NCBI GenBank assembly: GCA_001653155.1
Contig: BDEJ01000038.1
Location: 1-53,682, forward strand
DNA: 53,682 nt
DNA from: Porphyromonadaceae bacterium H1
GTDB taxonomy: Bacteria; Bacteroidota; Bacteroidia; Bacteroidales; Paludibacteraceae
Direction: 5' to 3'
Shown here: one piece after another, positions 19,787-30,304 of the stretch
How the letters are laid out: each line of letters opens with the position of its first letter
Numbering within the stretch: the stretch's first letter is position 1
Position numbers and translations under genes: made by a program
The notes under the pieces: generated by a model
The model's database searches: none
The model's input: the letters and a program-made list of their open reading frames with translations, nothing else
Told to the model about the DNA's origin: nothing

Positions 19787-19811
19787 AAAATTAAAATCTA
19801 TTAGGTTTTTT

Positions 19812-20405
19812 CTATGAAAAAGAATTTCTCTTGTTTGCTTTTTTCTTCCTTCTTTTCAGAACAAACACCTCCTCCCAAACGACCCACATCAGAAAAATCA
19901 GACCGTAGAAGAGGTACTTGAAAACAAATCCGTGCAAGAAATCGAATTGCTCGGGATGATGGCCCACGTAAGCCGTTATAAAGCTTATACGAAAGAGGTT
20001 GAAACAGTATATCAGTAACCATCCCAGAGGGATATACCAAAGCTTATGCCGCCAGGGCCCTCGGTAAAAAGCAATAATACACAGATAAATGTAGGCTTGT
20101 TTAAATCCCGTACATCCCCAAACAATACATATTGCTCCACCGCTATCGTGCCTCAGGATATTGCCTGCCTGAAGCCTAACCCCTACTCCTAAAACATCGA
20201 GTATGGCAAAAGTAGCGCGAGCAATGTGATCCGACATCCAAATGAAAGGAGCCGAAATATCCATGCCCAACAAGCGGACCGATGCTCCGAATTCATCTCC
20301 CGAGAGCAGCAGTTTCCATACAAAGTGAGCAATCAGTAAAATAAGAAAGAAATAGATGATGCCCCAATAAGCTTCGAATTTGGACAGGAGTTTAATCTTT
20401 TTCAT
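19812..20405 (-). CDS. Exosortase/archaeosortase family membrane protein
   Basis: 197 aa with about five to six hydrophobic helices. The three residues that define the family are visible: Cys98 in IVWGCTGFKQ, Arg139 in CFNLFRISF, and His158 in FDFLHGF. These proteins are thought to be transpeptidase-like enzymes that process or anchor proteins bearing a C-terminal sorting signal, or act in exopolysaccharide systems. The basic tail (KRRKKKANKR) fits a cytoplasmic C-terminus. It lies 6 bases after tsaD and upstream of bcp. No protein in the window ends with an obvious PEP-CTERM-like signal, so its substrate is unknown. Subfamily not assigned. Confidence 0.8.
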   Translation of the reverse strand: MKKIKLLSKFEAYWGIIYFFLILLIAHFVWKLLLSGDEFGASVRLLGMDISAPFIWMSDHIARATFAILDVLGVGVRLQAGNILRHDSGGAICIVWGCTGFKQAYIYLCIIAFYRGPWRHKLWYIPLGWLLIYCFNLFRISFITAYVGHHPEQFDFLHGFVFKYLFYGLIFLMWVVWEEVFVLKRRKKKANKRNSFS

Positions 20406-20411
20406 AGCCTC

Positions 20412-21440
20412 TCAAAATTTATCCGAGACGCGAGCAAAAGGCACTTCGTCGAATGAACAGAAAGCCCCTTGCAGGTATTTGAAGTAGCCCGTCATAGCGA
20501 CCATGGCAGCATTATCTGTTGTAAAGGAGAAGGGAGGTATGTAGATATCCCAAGCGTATTTTTTGCCATATTCCACAAAGGCATTGCGAAGCCCCGAATT
20601 AGCCGATACACCTCCTGCTACGGCTACTTGCTTTATATTTAAATCCTCTGCCGCTTTTTTCAGCTTATCCATCAGAATGTCAATAATAGTGGCCTGTAAC
20701 GAGGCACAAAGACCCTCCTTATGTTCCATTACAAAATTCGGATTTTCTTTCGTCCGGTCACGCAACAGATAAAGAAAAGAAGTTTTCAGTCCGCTGAAGC
20801 TATAATCGTAGCCCGAAACCTGAGGTTTACTGAAACGGAAGGCCTGAGGATTGCCCGCTTTGGCCAGCCGATCGACATGAGGCCCTCCGGGATAAGGCAA
20901 GTCCATTACTTTCGCGCATTTGTCAAACGCTTCGCCTGCCGCATCGTCAATAGTCTGGCCAATCACTTCCATATCGCTGTGAGAACGTACGTGGATCAGT
21001 TGTGAGTTTCCCCCCGAAACCAACAGGCATAAGAAGGGGAAACGCGGTTGACGTTCATCCGGTTTTCCTTCGCTAATAAAATGAGCCAAAACATGCGCTT
21101 GCAAATGGTTGACATCCAAAAGAGGTATGTTCAGCGCTTGAGCAAAACCCTTAGCAAAAGAAGTTCCCACCAGTAGTGAGCCCAGTAAGCCAGGCCCACG
21201 AGTAAAGGCAACCGCCGTAAGCTCCTGTTTGCTTATGCCAGCCCTTCTCAAGGCTTCGTGTACAACCGGAATAATATGCTGCTGGTGCGCTCGTGAAGCC
21301 AGCTCGGGAACAACTCCTCCGTACTGCGAATGAACCTCTTGGTTGGCTATCACATTCGAAAGCATTACGCCATCTCGAATGATGGCAGCAGAGGTATCGT
21401 CGCAGGAAGACTCAATACCTAATATCGTAACTGTTTTCAT
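20412..21440 (-). CDS. tsaD: tRNA N6-threonylcarbamoyladenosine synthase subunit TsaD
   Basis: Catalyses transfer of the threonylcarbamoyl group to A37 of ANN-decoding tRNAs together with TsaB and TsaE. The ASKHA-fold motifs are intact: GIESSCDDTSAAI at the N-terminus, HQQHIIPVVHEAL, the metal site HLQAHVLAHF (about residues 112-121), LLVSGGNSQL, FSGLKTS and VAGGVSANSGLR. Length 342 aa is standard. It starts divergently from tamB and heads the tsaD-exosortase-bcp set. Confidence 0.97.
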   Translation of the reverse strand: MKTVTILGIESSCDDTSAAIIRDGVMLSNVIANQEVHSQYGGVVPELASRAHQQHIIPVVHEALRRAGISKQELTAVAFTRGPGLLGSLLVGTSFAKGFAQALNIPLLDVNHLQAHVLAHFISEGKPDERQPRFPFLCLLVSGGNSQLIHVRSHSDMEVIGQTIDDAAGEAFDKCAKVMDLPYPGGPHVDRLAKAGNPQAFRFSKPQVSGYDYSFSGLKTSFLYLLRDRTKENPNFVMEHKEGLCASLQATIIDILMDKLKKAAEDLNIKQVAVAGGVSANSGLRNAFVEYGKKYAWDIYIPPFSFTTDNAAMVAMTGYFKYLQGAFCSFDEVPFARVSDKF

Positions 21441-21568
21441 TTGAATTTTTCCTGTCTTTCGACTTCATGCGCCCTCCCCCAACAAGCAGAAATGCAGTAT
21501 CGGGACTATAAGGCAGGAAATCGAAAGAAATAAAAGCGTAAAAATCATCTCTTTTTTTGACACAAAAA

Positions 21569-24500
21569 ATGCAAACGGGTGCTTATGAAACCATTAAGAA
21601 TACGTATTTTTGTGGCAAAATAAAGCTCAAAGATATAAAAAAAACACTCAAAATATCGGGATTTGTCGCAGCAGGCATTATTTTTCTGTTTGCAACTGCT
21701 TTTATATTGCTGCAAAACAGCAATATACAAAATAAAATCAGCCAAACCGTAGTAAAAACTCTTTCCGATATGCTGAACACTCAAATAGGCATAGAGAGTA
21801 TTTACTATAAAATTCCGAACGTCATATCCATCAAAAAACTCTATGTCGAAGATCAAAAACAGGACAGTCTTTTGTTCGTAGAGCAAGTCGACTTACATTT
21901 TAGTCTCCTGCGTTTATTGAAGGGAGATATTGTTATAAAAAGTGTGGTTCTTGATTCTTTCTCCGGGAAAATGGTCGTTGATTCCACCGGAACAAACAAC
22001 ATCGACTTCATCATTAAGGTGCTCAACAAAGAACCTTCTGGAGAACAGCAACTTAGTCTTGATATACGGAGATTGACCCTCAAAAACAGTTCTTTTTCCT
22101 TTACCGACCATCGGATAAAAACAAGCTCGCAAGCTGTTTTTAACTCCGGACACTTCAATTTCAAGGATATAAATACCGATTTATCTTTCAGGATTTTCAA
22201 CAAGGATTCGATTGCTCTCAACTTGAAGAGTTTTTCGGCAGAAGATGAATTTTCGGGGCTTGCAGTAACAAATATCAAAGCGAAAGCCAGTTATTCGTCA
22301 AACAGCATACAGCTTCCCAAGCTGCATATTGAGATGCCTAATTCATCCATCGATTTTAATCCGATAGTAATTGCTTATGACAGCATTTCCGATTTTCAGC
22401 ACTTCAGCGAGAAAGTAAAAGTTTCAATACCCATCCGCGAATCTTCTATCGCTCTATCGGATCTGGCAGCTTTTGTGCCGGAGCTTAGCTCTATAAAAGG
22501 TAAGGCTCGAATGCAGGCTGAACTTGGCGGACGAATTTCCAACCTGAAACTAAAGAACTTACAAGTAGCGTATGGACAGGATTTCCTACTGGAAGGCGGA
22601 TTGGAGCTGACGGGGCTTCCCGATGTCGACGAGACCTTTGTTTTTGGAAATATCGACAGATTACGTGTCGGTAAGAAGGACATACAAGACTTTCTCTCGG
22701 ATCTCAATCAAAAGCCGATAATATTGCCCAAGGAGTTGAGCCGGCTCGGTATAATGGAATACAGCGGGAAGGCAACCGGTTTTTTTAGCGACTTGGTTAT
22801 CTATGGAAAGTTATCCACCTTAATAGGCGACATATCTACTGACCTCAAACTTCAATTCAGCAACAAATTGAACGATGTAGCCTACAATGGAACTATCCAA
22901 TCGAGACAACTGCAACTTGGACAACTTACCGGACAAAAAGATCTTGGAAAATTCGCTTTCAACATAAATACTCAAGGAGCCAAGAAGGCCAACTCCAGCC
23001 TGCAAGGAAAAATTAAAGCTAAAGTCTCCGAATTTCAATTTCGTGACTATATTTATGAAGACATTATTTTCGACGGGGCTTACGACGGCAACGGTTTCGA
23101 TGGCAGCATCTTGTTTGAAGACGAAAACCTAAAAGCAAGTTTCGATGGCGTTATCGATTTGAGGCAAGAACTTCCGCTTCTGGACTTCGGACTTACGGTA
23201 GATCATGTTAATCCCCACGCACTAAAACTGATAGACACTTACCCGGAAGCCAATCTCAGTTTTAAGATTTCGACCAATATGGAAGGTAATTCCTTGGATA
23301 ACGCGAATGGTTTCATGCGTCTGGAAGATTTGGTACTGACCAATAAAGGCCAAAGTTTGAATATTGCCGACATACTCATAGACTCGGAAATAACCGATCA
23401 GCAAACAAAACTCTCTATCAAATCCGATTTTTTGAAAGGCTCCTTAAGAGGGCAATTCCGCTACAGCACAATTGCTCAAACAGTTAAGAGTATCTTGAGT
23501 AAATACCTGCCGGCCATATCATCCGAAACTTTTTCGGACAGAAGAGCTCCTCATGAAAAAAACAGCATCAACATAAATTTGAAGCTGGAGAACACGAACA
23601 GCATTTTTGAGGTACTGGAGCTTCCTTATTCACTGGAAGGAAAATCGAATATAAGCGGAAAAATTGACGAGACTAATAGCCACGTTGACCTCGCAGTAAA
23701 CGTTCCGGCACTTTTGATCGGCACTCAGGATTTTAAGAACCTCAGCATTCGACTGAGTAATATTAACCGGAATGCCATCGAACTGACTTGCCGCAGTCAA
23801 TATAAGTTAAAAGATGCATTGACTAACTTCTTCATCAACGCATCTGCCGGCAATGATGTACTGAACACTCGATTGGGCTGGCAAAACACAAAAGCCATCA
23901 CTTACGCGGGCGATATAAACGTACAAACCAAGTTCACACGATCCGGTGACAACTTTTCTGCACACGCCCGAATTAATCCTACAGATATTATTCTAGCGGA
24001 CTCCACTTGGAATATACATCCCGGAAGTATTCACTGGAGATCCAACAAGTCGATTGAAATAGAAAACTTTAGAATAGACAAACAAAACCAGTTCATTCAC
24101 ATACAGGGCAGAGCATCAGAGCAGGAAGAGGACCGACTACACATATCCATGAATCGTTTGAACGTTGGCTTCATCATGGATTTGCTTCAATTAACCGGAC
24201 TGAAAATAGGAGGAATTGCCACAGGCAACATCACCCTCTCGAAGCTTTTCCAGCGTGCCATTTACGAAGCGGACATTCATGTGGACGATGTGATGCTAAA
24301 CGGTATCTGGATCGGCAATGCTGATTTGTTCTCGACTTGGAATCAGGAAAAACAACAGATAGAAGCCAGTGGAACTTTTCTGGGACAGAATAAGGAAAAA
24401 GTGGTGGAAGCCAGCGGAATTTACGAGCCGGCAAAAGATTCCCTCGATTTCCTTTTCGATGCTAAAGACTTAAATATAGGCTTTTTAGCGGAATACTTCA

Positions 24501-26080
24501 AAGAAGTAGCTCCTCATGTACAAGGCTCTGCTACAGGAAAAATTCGCATGTACGGGCCAAGCAAGAGCTTCGGATTTGAAGGCGATGCTTTTGTTCGCGA
24601 TGCAGAAATCAGCATTGGGATGCTAAAAACAACCTATCATTTCAGTGATTATATTTATCTGAAACGAAACTTACTCGAGATAAAGAACCTGCACATTTAC
24701 GATTCGGAAAAGAACCTGGCTATAGCCAATGGGAAGATGAAACATAACGGTTTGTTCAGCGATATGGATTTCGACTTCCTGATCAAGACCAAAAACCTGA
24801 TGGCTATCAACACACAGTCGCACGACAATGAATATTTCTTCGGGAAAGCCTACGTAGGAGGCTCCGTACGGCTTTTTGGCAACATGAAGGAGGTAAATAT
24901 CGTGGCCGATGCAGTTTCCAGAGCAGGAACGAAAGTGTACATACGTATGGCCAGCATGTCTACTGCATCGGATAATAATTTTATCAAATTCATTGATAAA
25001 AATGCCAATCCCTACGCTCAAAAGAAAAAGAGGAAAAAAGAAAATTCCAAATCGGATGTCAACGTAAAAATAAACCTGCAAGTAGAAACGACTCCGGAAG
25101 CAGAAGTAGAACTTATTATCGACCCGAAAGCCGGCGATATGATAAGCGCCAAAGGTAGAGGAAGTCTTCGAGTGGAATTTGACAGCTATTCCGACATGAA
25201 ATTATTTGGGACTTATACCATCGAAAGCGGGTATTACCTCTTTTCGCTCCAAAATCTGATACGCAAGAATTTTCGTATCGAACAAGGCAGTAGCATATCC
25301 TGGTCGGGCGATGTGAAAAATGCCAGCGTTAACATAAGAGCCATTTATTCTCTTACGGCTTCATTACTGGACTTAATGGGGAAAGATCAGGTAAAGATGA
25401 CTACATCACGCTCGAACGTGCCGGTAAACTGCATCCTTATATTGAGTGAAAATTTAATGAATCCGAATATTTCTTTTAATATAAACCTCCCTTCGAGCGA
25501 CGAGGGTGTGAAACAGTATGTAAAAAGCATCATCAACACAGAAGAAATGATGAATCGACAGATACTTTTCTTACTGCTGCTGGGAAGATTTTACACCCCC
25601 GACTACTTGATAACCGAAGACGATAGTAATAAATCGAACAACGAAGGACTTGCTTTCTTTACGGCGACTCTCAACGGTTGGATGTCTCGTATGATACAGA
25701 GCAACAAGCTCTCCTTCGGGCTCGACCTGCGAACCGACGAGCAAAGCGCCGAGATACACTACCAACCGAACAACCGACTGATTGTAAACGGAAACATCGG
25801 ATACCAACGAAACGAACTCTCCGACAGACGTAACCGCGTTGTGGGCGACTTGGATATGGAATACCTGCTGACACAATCCGGTAAACTACGTTTTAAAGGC
25901 TATAGTCATACCGTAGACCGATTGGGAAGTGCAAAAATATCCTACGGAGCCGGGTTCCTATACAAAGAAGAATTCAAAGACTTAAAAAGCCTATTCAACT
26001 ACTATTGGCGCCTCTTCAACAGTATCTGGAAAAAGAAAGAAGAGGAAGAAAGCGAAGTTCAACCCGATAAAAAAAACTAA
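21569..26080 (+). CDS. tamB: TamB-like translocation/assembly module protein
   Basis: Very long protein (1503 aa) with one N-terminal membrane anchor (LKISGFVAAGIIFLFATAFILLQ) followed by a repetitive beta-rich AsmA/TamB body and a C-terminal DUF490 region (roughly the last 400 residues, including GRGSLRVEFDSYSDMKLFGTYTIESGYY). It would span the periplasm and carry phospholipids, or help insert outer-membrane proteins. The start is uncertain: ATG 21569 is used, a TTG lies at 21557, and a TATTTTTG at 21605-21612 could be fortuitous. No TamA/BamA-type partner is adjacent. The DUF3256 gene follows after 4 bases. Confidence 0.87.
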   Translation: MQTGAYETIKNTYFCGKIKLKDIKKTLKISGFVAAGIIFLFATAFILLQNSNIQNKISQTVVKTLSDMLNTQIGIESIYYKIPNVISIKKLYVEDQKQDSLLFVEQVDLHFSLLRLLKGDIVIKSVVLDSFSGKMVVDSTGTNNIDFIIKVLNKEPSGEQQLSLDIRRLTLKNSSFSFTDHRIKTSSQAVFNSGHFNFKDINTDLSFRIFNKDSIALNLKSFSAEDEFSGLAVTNIKAKASYSSNSIQLPKLHIEMPNSSIDFNPIVIAYDSISDFQHFSEKVKVSIPIRESSIALSDLAAFVPELSSIKGKARMQAELGGRISNLKLKNLQVAYGQDFLLEGGLELTGLPDVDETFVFGNIDRLRVGKKDIQDFLSDLNQKPIILPKELSRLGIMEYSGKATGFFSDLVIYGKLSTLIGDISTDLKLQFSNKLNDVAYNGTIQSRQLQLGQLTGQKDLGKFAFNINTQGAKKANSSLQGKIKAKVSEFQFRDYIYEDIIFDGAYDGNGFDGSILFEDENLKASFDGVIDLRQELPLLDFGLTVDHVNPHALKLIDTYPEANLSFKISTNMEGNSLDNANGFMRLEDLVLTNKGQSLNIADILIDSEITDQQTKLSIKSDFLKGSLRGQFRYSTIAQTVKSILSKYLPAISSETFSDRRAPHEKNSININLKLENTNSIFEVLELPYSLEGKSNISGKIDETNSHVDLAVNVPALLIGTQDFKNLSIRLSNINRNAIELTCRSQYKLKDALTNFFINASAGNDVLNTRLGWQNTKAITYAGDINVQTKFTRSGDNFSAHARINPTDIILADSTWNIHPGSIHWRSNKSIEIENFRIDKQNQFIHIQGRASEQEEDRLHISMNRLNVGFIMDLLQLTGLKIGGIATGNITLSKLFQRAIYEADIHVDDVMLNGIWIGNADLFSTWNQEKQQIEASGTFLGQNKEKVVEASGIYEPAKDSLDFLFDAKDLNIGFLAEYFKEVAPHVQGSATGKIRMYGPSKSFGFEGDAFVRDAEISIGMLKTTYHFSDYIYLKRNLLEIKNLHIYDSEKNLAIANGKMKHNGLFSDMDFDFLIKTKNLMAINTQSHDNEYFFGKAYVGGSVRLFGNMKEVNIVADAVSRAGTKVYIRMASMSTASDNNFIKFIDKNANPYAQKKKRKKENSKSDVNVKINLQVETTPEAEVELIIDPKAGDMISAKGRGSLRVEFDSYSDMKLFGTYTIESGYYLFSLQNLIRKNFRIEQGSSISWSGDVKNASVNIRAIYSLTASLLDLMGKDQVKMTTSRSNVPVNCILILSENLMNPNISFNINLPSSDEGVKQYVKSIINTEEMMNRQILFLLLLGRFYTPDYLITEDDSNKSNNEGLAFFTATLNGWMSRMIQSNKLSFGLDLRTDEQSAEIHYQPNNRLIVNGNIGYQRNELSDRRNRVVGDLDMEYLLTQSGKLRFKGYSHTVDRLGSAKISYGAGFLYKEEFKDLKSLFNYYWRLFNSIWKKKEEEESEVQPDKKN

Positions 26081-26084
26081 GCGC

Positions 26085-26744
26085 ATGAAACATACAATAC
26101 GAATAAAAGCATATCTGAGCTCAATTTTATTACTTCTTCTTACAACAAACTTGTTTGCCTCTTCGGAGTTGGAAAAAGCCTTTATTGAGATGCCCGGCGC
26201 TTTATTTCCTTCTCTCAACAAGCAGCAACGCTTGGAGTTACTGGAATATTACAAAGCCGGACAAGGCGACAGCATAAAGAACCGCTTCGGCTCGCAGACC
26301 CGCATACTACAATTTGAGGCTTCAAATTCGTATCTGAAAATAAAGACAAGCCGTATTTCTACCTGGGAGATGCTTATTTTCCATCCCGGTGAGAATCGAA
26401 GCCCCATCATCGGAATCATACGCAGTGTTTGCGCTCCGGTTTGCAGCTCCTCAATTGATTTTTTTGACAATGGATGGCAGCATTTGAAACCGGATTTCAA
26501 GATACCGGATGTTTCCTACTGGCTCAAAGAAGAAAAACTAAAGCAATCTCCCGATTCCAACTCCTTATCCGCAGTACAATTTCGCTCGATGAATTTTCTG
26601 AGTTACCGCTTCGATGCTTTGAAACGTAAAGTCATCGTACAAAATAACAATCTGGACTATCTGACCGAAGAAGACAAGAGGCAACTCAGTCCTTACGTGA
26701 AAACCGACAGCCTTGTCTTAAACTTACAAGAGCTTTTTCCTTAA
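26085..26744 (+). CDS. DUF3256 family exported protein
   Basis: 219 aa with a signal peptide (IKAYLSSILLLLLTTNLFASSE). The mature part starts LEKAFIEMPGALFPSLNKQQRLELLEYYKAG, the pattern of DUF3256, a Bacteroidales family of unknown function predicted to be periplasmic. There is no lipobox Cys and no catalytic motif. Only 4 bases separate it from tamB, so cotranscription and perhaps a joint envelope role are likely; that role is inference. A weak CCCTC/GAGGG hairpin (26765-26787) lies downstream, before the gltX promoter. Confidence 0.78.
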   Translation: MKHTIRIKAYLSSILLLLLTTNLFASSELEKAFIEMPGALFPSLNKQQRLELLEYYKAGQGDSIKNRFGSQTRILQFEASNSYLKIKTSRISTWEMLIFHPGENRSPIIGIIRSVCAPVCSSSIDFFDNGWQHLKPDFKIPDVSYWLKEEKLKQSPDSNSLSAVQFRSMNFLSYRFDALKRKVIVQNNNLDYLTEEDKRQLSPYVKTDSLVLNLQELFP

Positions 26745-26809
26745 CAGCCCTCATGCTTTAGGGGCCCTCGGGATCGCAATAAGAGGGTGGGTATATCTGT
26801 AAATTTTGC

Positions 26810-26817
26810 TATTTTTG
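26810..26817 (+). promoter_or_regulatory. -7 box of the gltX promoter
   Basis: TATTTTTG matches TAnnTTTG. It ends two bases before an in-frame ATG at 26819, which would fall at or before the transcription start, and 37 bases before the ATG used for gltX. Confidence 0.6.
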
Positions 26818-26854
26818 CATGCCAGTAAAAAACAACCAAAATAAAGACCTGATA

Positions 26855-28378
26855 ATGAAAAAAGTTCGAGTCCGTTTTGCACCGAGCCCTACGGGTGCCT
26901 TGCACATCGGGGGTGTGCGTACGGCATTGTACAACTACTTATTTGCTAAAAAACACGGAGGCGACATGCTGCTCCGCATCGAAGATACCGATTCGACACG
27001 CTTTGTTCCCGGCGCAGAGGACTATATCGTAGAAGCGCTTCAATGGCTGGGCATCGAAGTGGATGAAGGTATAGGGGGCGGTGGCAGCTGCGAACCTTAC
27101 CGTCAAAGCGAACGGAAGGAAATCTACCGAAAGTACGTTGATCAGTTGCTGGAAGCAGGCTTGGCTTATTATGCATTCGATACGGCAGAAGATCTGAACC
27201 GTAAACGTGCCGAATCTCCCAATTTTCAGTACGACGCACAAAGCCGAATGAGCATGACCAATTCGCTGACCCTGTCGCCCGAAGAGACGCAAACCCGCAT
27301 ACGGGAAGGACAACAGTATGTGGTACGTATAAAGATAGAACCCAACGAGGAGATTGTGGTAAACGACCTGATACGCGGCGCAGTCGCTATTCATGCTTCG
27401 GTTTTGGACGATAAGGTGCTATACAAATCATCGGACGGCCTACCGACTTATCACCTGGCTAATGTGGTGGACGATTACCTGATGCGTATATCGCATGTGA
27501 TACGCGGCGAAGAATGGCTGCCCTCGGCTCCGCTGCACGTGCTGCTGTACCGGTATTTGGGTTGGGAAAAGGAAATGCCGGCTTTTGCACACTTGCCCTT
27601 GTTACTTAAACCCGATGGGAACGGTAAATTGAGCAAGCGTGATGGCGATCGTTTGGGTTTCCCCGTATTTCCACTGGCATGGAAGGATCCGAAAACCGGT
27701 GAAAAATCTTCTGGATACCGTGAAGCCGGCTACTTTCCGGAAGCCGTGGTAAACTTCTTGGCCTTATTGGGTTGGAATCCGGGTACGGAGCAAGAGATTT
27801 TCTCCATGCAAGAACTCATCGATGCTTTCTCGCTGGATCGTGTGAGCAAGAGCGGAGCGAAATTTGACTACGAGAAAGGGAAATGGTTTAACCACAAGCA
27901 TCTGATGATGAAGTCGGACGATGAGATTGCGGATCTTTTTCAACACATTCTGGTAGAAAAAGACATTGTGGAGGATTCCGAAAGATTGAAGCGCATTGTA
28001 GCTTTGACGAAAGAGCGCGTTAACTTTGTGAACGAGCTTTGGGGGCAAAGCCATTTCTTTTTTGAAACCCCTGAAACCTACGATGCCAAGGCTGTACAGA
28101 AACGCTGGAAGGAAAACTCTCCGCAGCAGATGACCGAGTTGATGCAACTGCTTGAAGGGATGGAAGATTTCTCGGCTGCACATACCGAAAACTTGGTCAT
28201 GCAATGGATCGCTTCGCAAGGTTACGCTATCGGAGCAGTGATGAATGCTTTCCGTCTGGCTGTTGTAGGCGAGTCGAAAGGGCCGCACATGTTCGACATC
28301 ATTGAGATAATAGGGAAAGAAGAAACCCTCTCCCGTTTGCAACGCGCTATCGATTTTCTCTCCGAAGAAGAAGACTAA
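26855..28378 (+). CDS. gltX: Glutamyl-tRNA synthetase
   Basis: Class I aminoacyl-tRNA synthetase, 507 aa, that charges tRNA-Glu. The HIGH-type motif reads [19 protein letters not shown] at the N-terminus, followed by [10 protein letters not shown]. The KMSKS-type motif is KLSKRDG (about residue 253). The C-terminal helical anticodon-binding region runs from about 330. The start at ATG 26855 ([14 protein letters not shown]) was chosen over the ATG at 26819 because the latter is too close to the -7 box. Whether it is discriminating cannot be told here. Confidence 0.96.
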   Translation: MKKVRVRFAPSPTGALHIGGVRTALYNYLFAKKHGGDMLLRIEDTDSTRFVPGAEDYIVEALQWLGIEVDEGIGGGGSCEPYRQSERKEIYRKYVDQLLEAGLAYYAFDTAEDLNRKRAESPNFQYDAQSRMSMTNSLTLSPEETQTRIREGQQYVVRIKIEPNEEIVVNDLIRGAVAIHASVLDDKVLYKSSDGLPTYHLANVVDDYLMRISHVIRGEEWLPSAPLHVLLYRYLGWEKEMPAFAHLPLLLKPDGNGKLSKRDGDRLGFPVFPLAWKDPKTGEKSSGYREAGYFPEAVVNFLALLGWNPGTEQEIFSMQELIDAFSLDRVSKSGAKFDYEKGKWFNHKHLMMKSDDEIADLFQHILVEKDIVEDSERLKRIVALTKERVNFVNELWGQSHFFFETPETYDAKAVQKRWKENSPQQMTELMQLLEGMEDFSAAHTENLVMQWIASQGYAIGAVMNAFRLAVVGESKGPHMFDIIEIIGKEETLSRLQRAIDFLSEEED

Positions 28379-28443
28379 AGATCGTCCTCGTGATGCTCTG
28401 TATCTGCCGAGTAAACCTGTAGCCTCATGTAAGAATCCGAAAC

Positions 28444-30255
28444 ATGCAACGACAGAAATTCCTTCCGCCTCTTTTTCCTTTGCTGCTAATGCTCCTTGCT
28501 TACGCTTGTGCAAACCGTGGACAAGGTCCCACGGGAGGGAAAAAAGATGAAACTCCCCCCAGAGTATTGCGAAGTACCCCGGAAAATAACTCGGTAAATA
28601 ACAGCAAAAAGAAAATTCAGATTGTTTTCGATGAGAATATCAATCTCGAAAAGACCGCTGAAAACGTTATCATATCGCCTCCACAAAAGCGTCCGCCCGC
28701 TATCGAAGGGCATGGTAAGGTATTGGATGTAACTTTCGAAGAAGACTTTGAGGAAAACACGACCTACTCCATCAATTTCGGTAATGCGATAGTAGATTTG
28801 AACGAGAAAAACCCACTGAAGGACTATGTTTTCTCTTTCTCTACGGGCAATGAAATAGATACGTTACGCATCTCAGGCTACGTAATCAACGCCGAAGACC
28901 TAAATCCGATATCCGGTGTTCTGGTAGGTATCTACAGCGAAGCGGATGACTACTCCGTATTCACTCGAAAGCCTTTCCTGCGCATCGGGCGAAGCAACGA
29001 GCAAGGACACTTCTCCATCAGCAATATTAAGGCGGGAAGCTACCAAATTTTCGCCTTGGGCGATCTCAATCGCGATTACTTCTTCCAAACGGGCGAAGGG
29101 CTGGCTTTCACCGATTCGCTCTTGCGGCCTTATAGCCGAATCGAAGAGATGCGCGATACCGTCTGGAAAGACTCCATAACGGTGGACAGCGTGCGAAGCT
29201 ACATGGGTACCCGTTTCCTGCCCGACGATGTACTGCTCCGCTACTTTAAAGAGAAAAAAGAACGGCAATACTTTGTGAAATGCGAACGAAAAGAGCCTCA
29301 TCACTTTTCGCTCTTCTTCAATGCCGATGCGGATTCTTTACCTCATATCCGGCCTCTTAATTTCGACTGGCAGGGGAAATACCTGCTCGAACAAACGCAA
29401 GGTTTCGACTCACTCGGTTTCTGGCTTAGCGACTCGCTGTTGTGGAAACAAGATACCTTGCGTTTTGAAATGAGCTACCTCAAGAGTGATTCGCTCTGGC
29501 AGCTTCGTCCCCAAACAGATACCATACAGGCCATCATGCGCCATACTCGAGCCACACGCCGACAGCAGGAAAGCCGCAAATCCGAAGCCCTAAGCATAAG
29601 CACCAACCTCTCCGGAAGCTTTGAGATATACAATCCCATACGGATACAAAGCAAGGAACCCTTACTCCATGTCGATTTGTCGAAAATAACATTGAAACAA
29701 CAAATAGATACCAATTTTAAAGCATTGCCGCTCAATTGGCAGCGCATGGATTCGGCCGGAATGTTTTTCGAAGTACACTACGCCTGGGAGCCCGAAAAAA
29801 GCTATGAACTCAACATCGATTCGGCCGCATTTACCAGCATCTACGGAAAGGTAAATAATAAGCTCGGGAACAATAAGTTCAAAATCCGCTCGCTGGATGA
29901 GTATTCCGCCCTCCAAGTGCTATTGGAACCCTTTGAAGCGAAAGCCGTGATAGAAGTATTGGACAGCAAAGATATGGTGGTAGCCAGGCGGCCAGCTGCA
30001 CAGAAAGGCAGCCTCTTTGAGTATCTCAAACCCGGCGATTATTACTTGCGCCTCTTTATCGACGAAAACGGAAATGGTATCTGGGACAGTGGTGACTTCG
30101 GCCTGCGCCGGCAACCCGAAACCCGCTACTACTACTCCAAAAAACTCAGTTTGATGGCCAATTGGACTTTTGAAGAGACTTGGAAACTCGAGACAAAAGA
30201 CTTACTGAAACAGAAACCCGCCGAACTGCGCAAAGACGCAGCCAAAAAGAAATAA
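28444..30255 (+). CDS. Ig-like domain lipoprotein
   Basis: 603 aa. A signal peptide ends in a lipobox (LLAYAC, Cys22), so it is lipid-anchored. Residues ~38-140 form a bacterial Ig-like (SbsA/Big_5-type) domain: TPPRVLRSTPENNSVNNSKK, then IVFDENINLEKTAENVIISPP. A CNA/B-like or carboxypeptidase-regulatory-like segment follows (ISGYVINAEDLNPISGVLVG). The rest is beta-rich and ends in a short KPAELRKDAAKKK tail. An acidic N-terminus after Cys22 is not obvious, so surface export is unclear. Homologues are widespread in Bacteroidales with unknown role. It follows gltX by 65 bases. Confidence 0.82.
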   Translation: MQRQKFLPPLFPLLLMLLAYACANRGQGPTGGKKDETPPRVLRSTPENNSVNNSKKKIQIVFDENINLEKTAENVIISPPQKRPPAIEGHGKVLDVTFEEDFEENTTYSINFGNAIVDLNEKNPLKDYVFSFSTGNEIDTLRISGYVINAEDLNPISGVLVGIYSEADDYSVFTRKPFLRIGRSNEQGHFSISNIKAGSYQIFALGDLNRDYFFQTGEGLAFTDSLLRPYSRIEEMRDTVWKDSITVDSVRSYMGTRFLPDDVLLRYFKEKKERQYFVKCERKEPHHFSLFFNADADSLPHIRPLNFDWQGKYLLEQTQGFDSLGFWLSDSLLWKQDTLRFEMSYLKSDSLWQLRPQTDTIQAIMRHTRATRRQQESRKSEALSISTNLSGSFEIYNPIRIQSKEPLLHVDLSKITLKQQIDTNFKALPLNWQRMDSAGMFFEVHYAWEPEKSYELNIDSAAFTSIYGKVNNKLGNNKFKIRSLDEYSALQVLLEPFEAKAVIEVLDSKDMVVARRPAAQKGSLFEYLKPGDYYLRLFIDENGNGIWDSGDFGLRRQPETRYYYSKKLSLMANWTFEETWKLETKDLLKQKPAELRKDAAKKK

Positions 30256-30284
30256 ACAACTGATAATCATATAGAACAGTTGTT
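30255..30284 (+). terminator. Hairpin after the Ig-like lipoprotein gene
   Basis: AACAACTG (30255-30262) and CAGTTGTT (30277-30284) are perfect reverse complements around a 14-base loop, starting at the last base of the stop codon. The following GGTTTATAAA is a poor T-run, so termination strength is uncertain. Confidence 0.5.
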
Positions 30285-30304
30285 GGTTTATAAATCCCTA
30301 AGAA

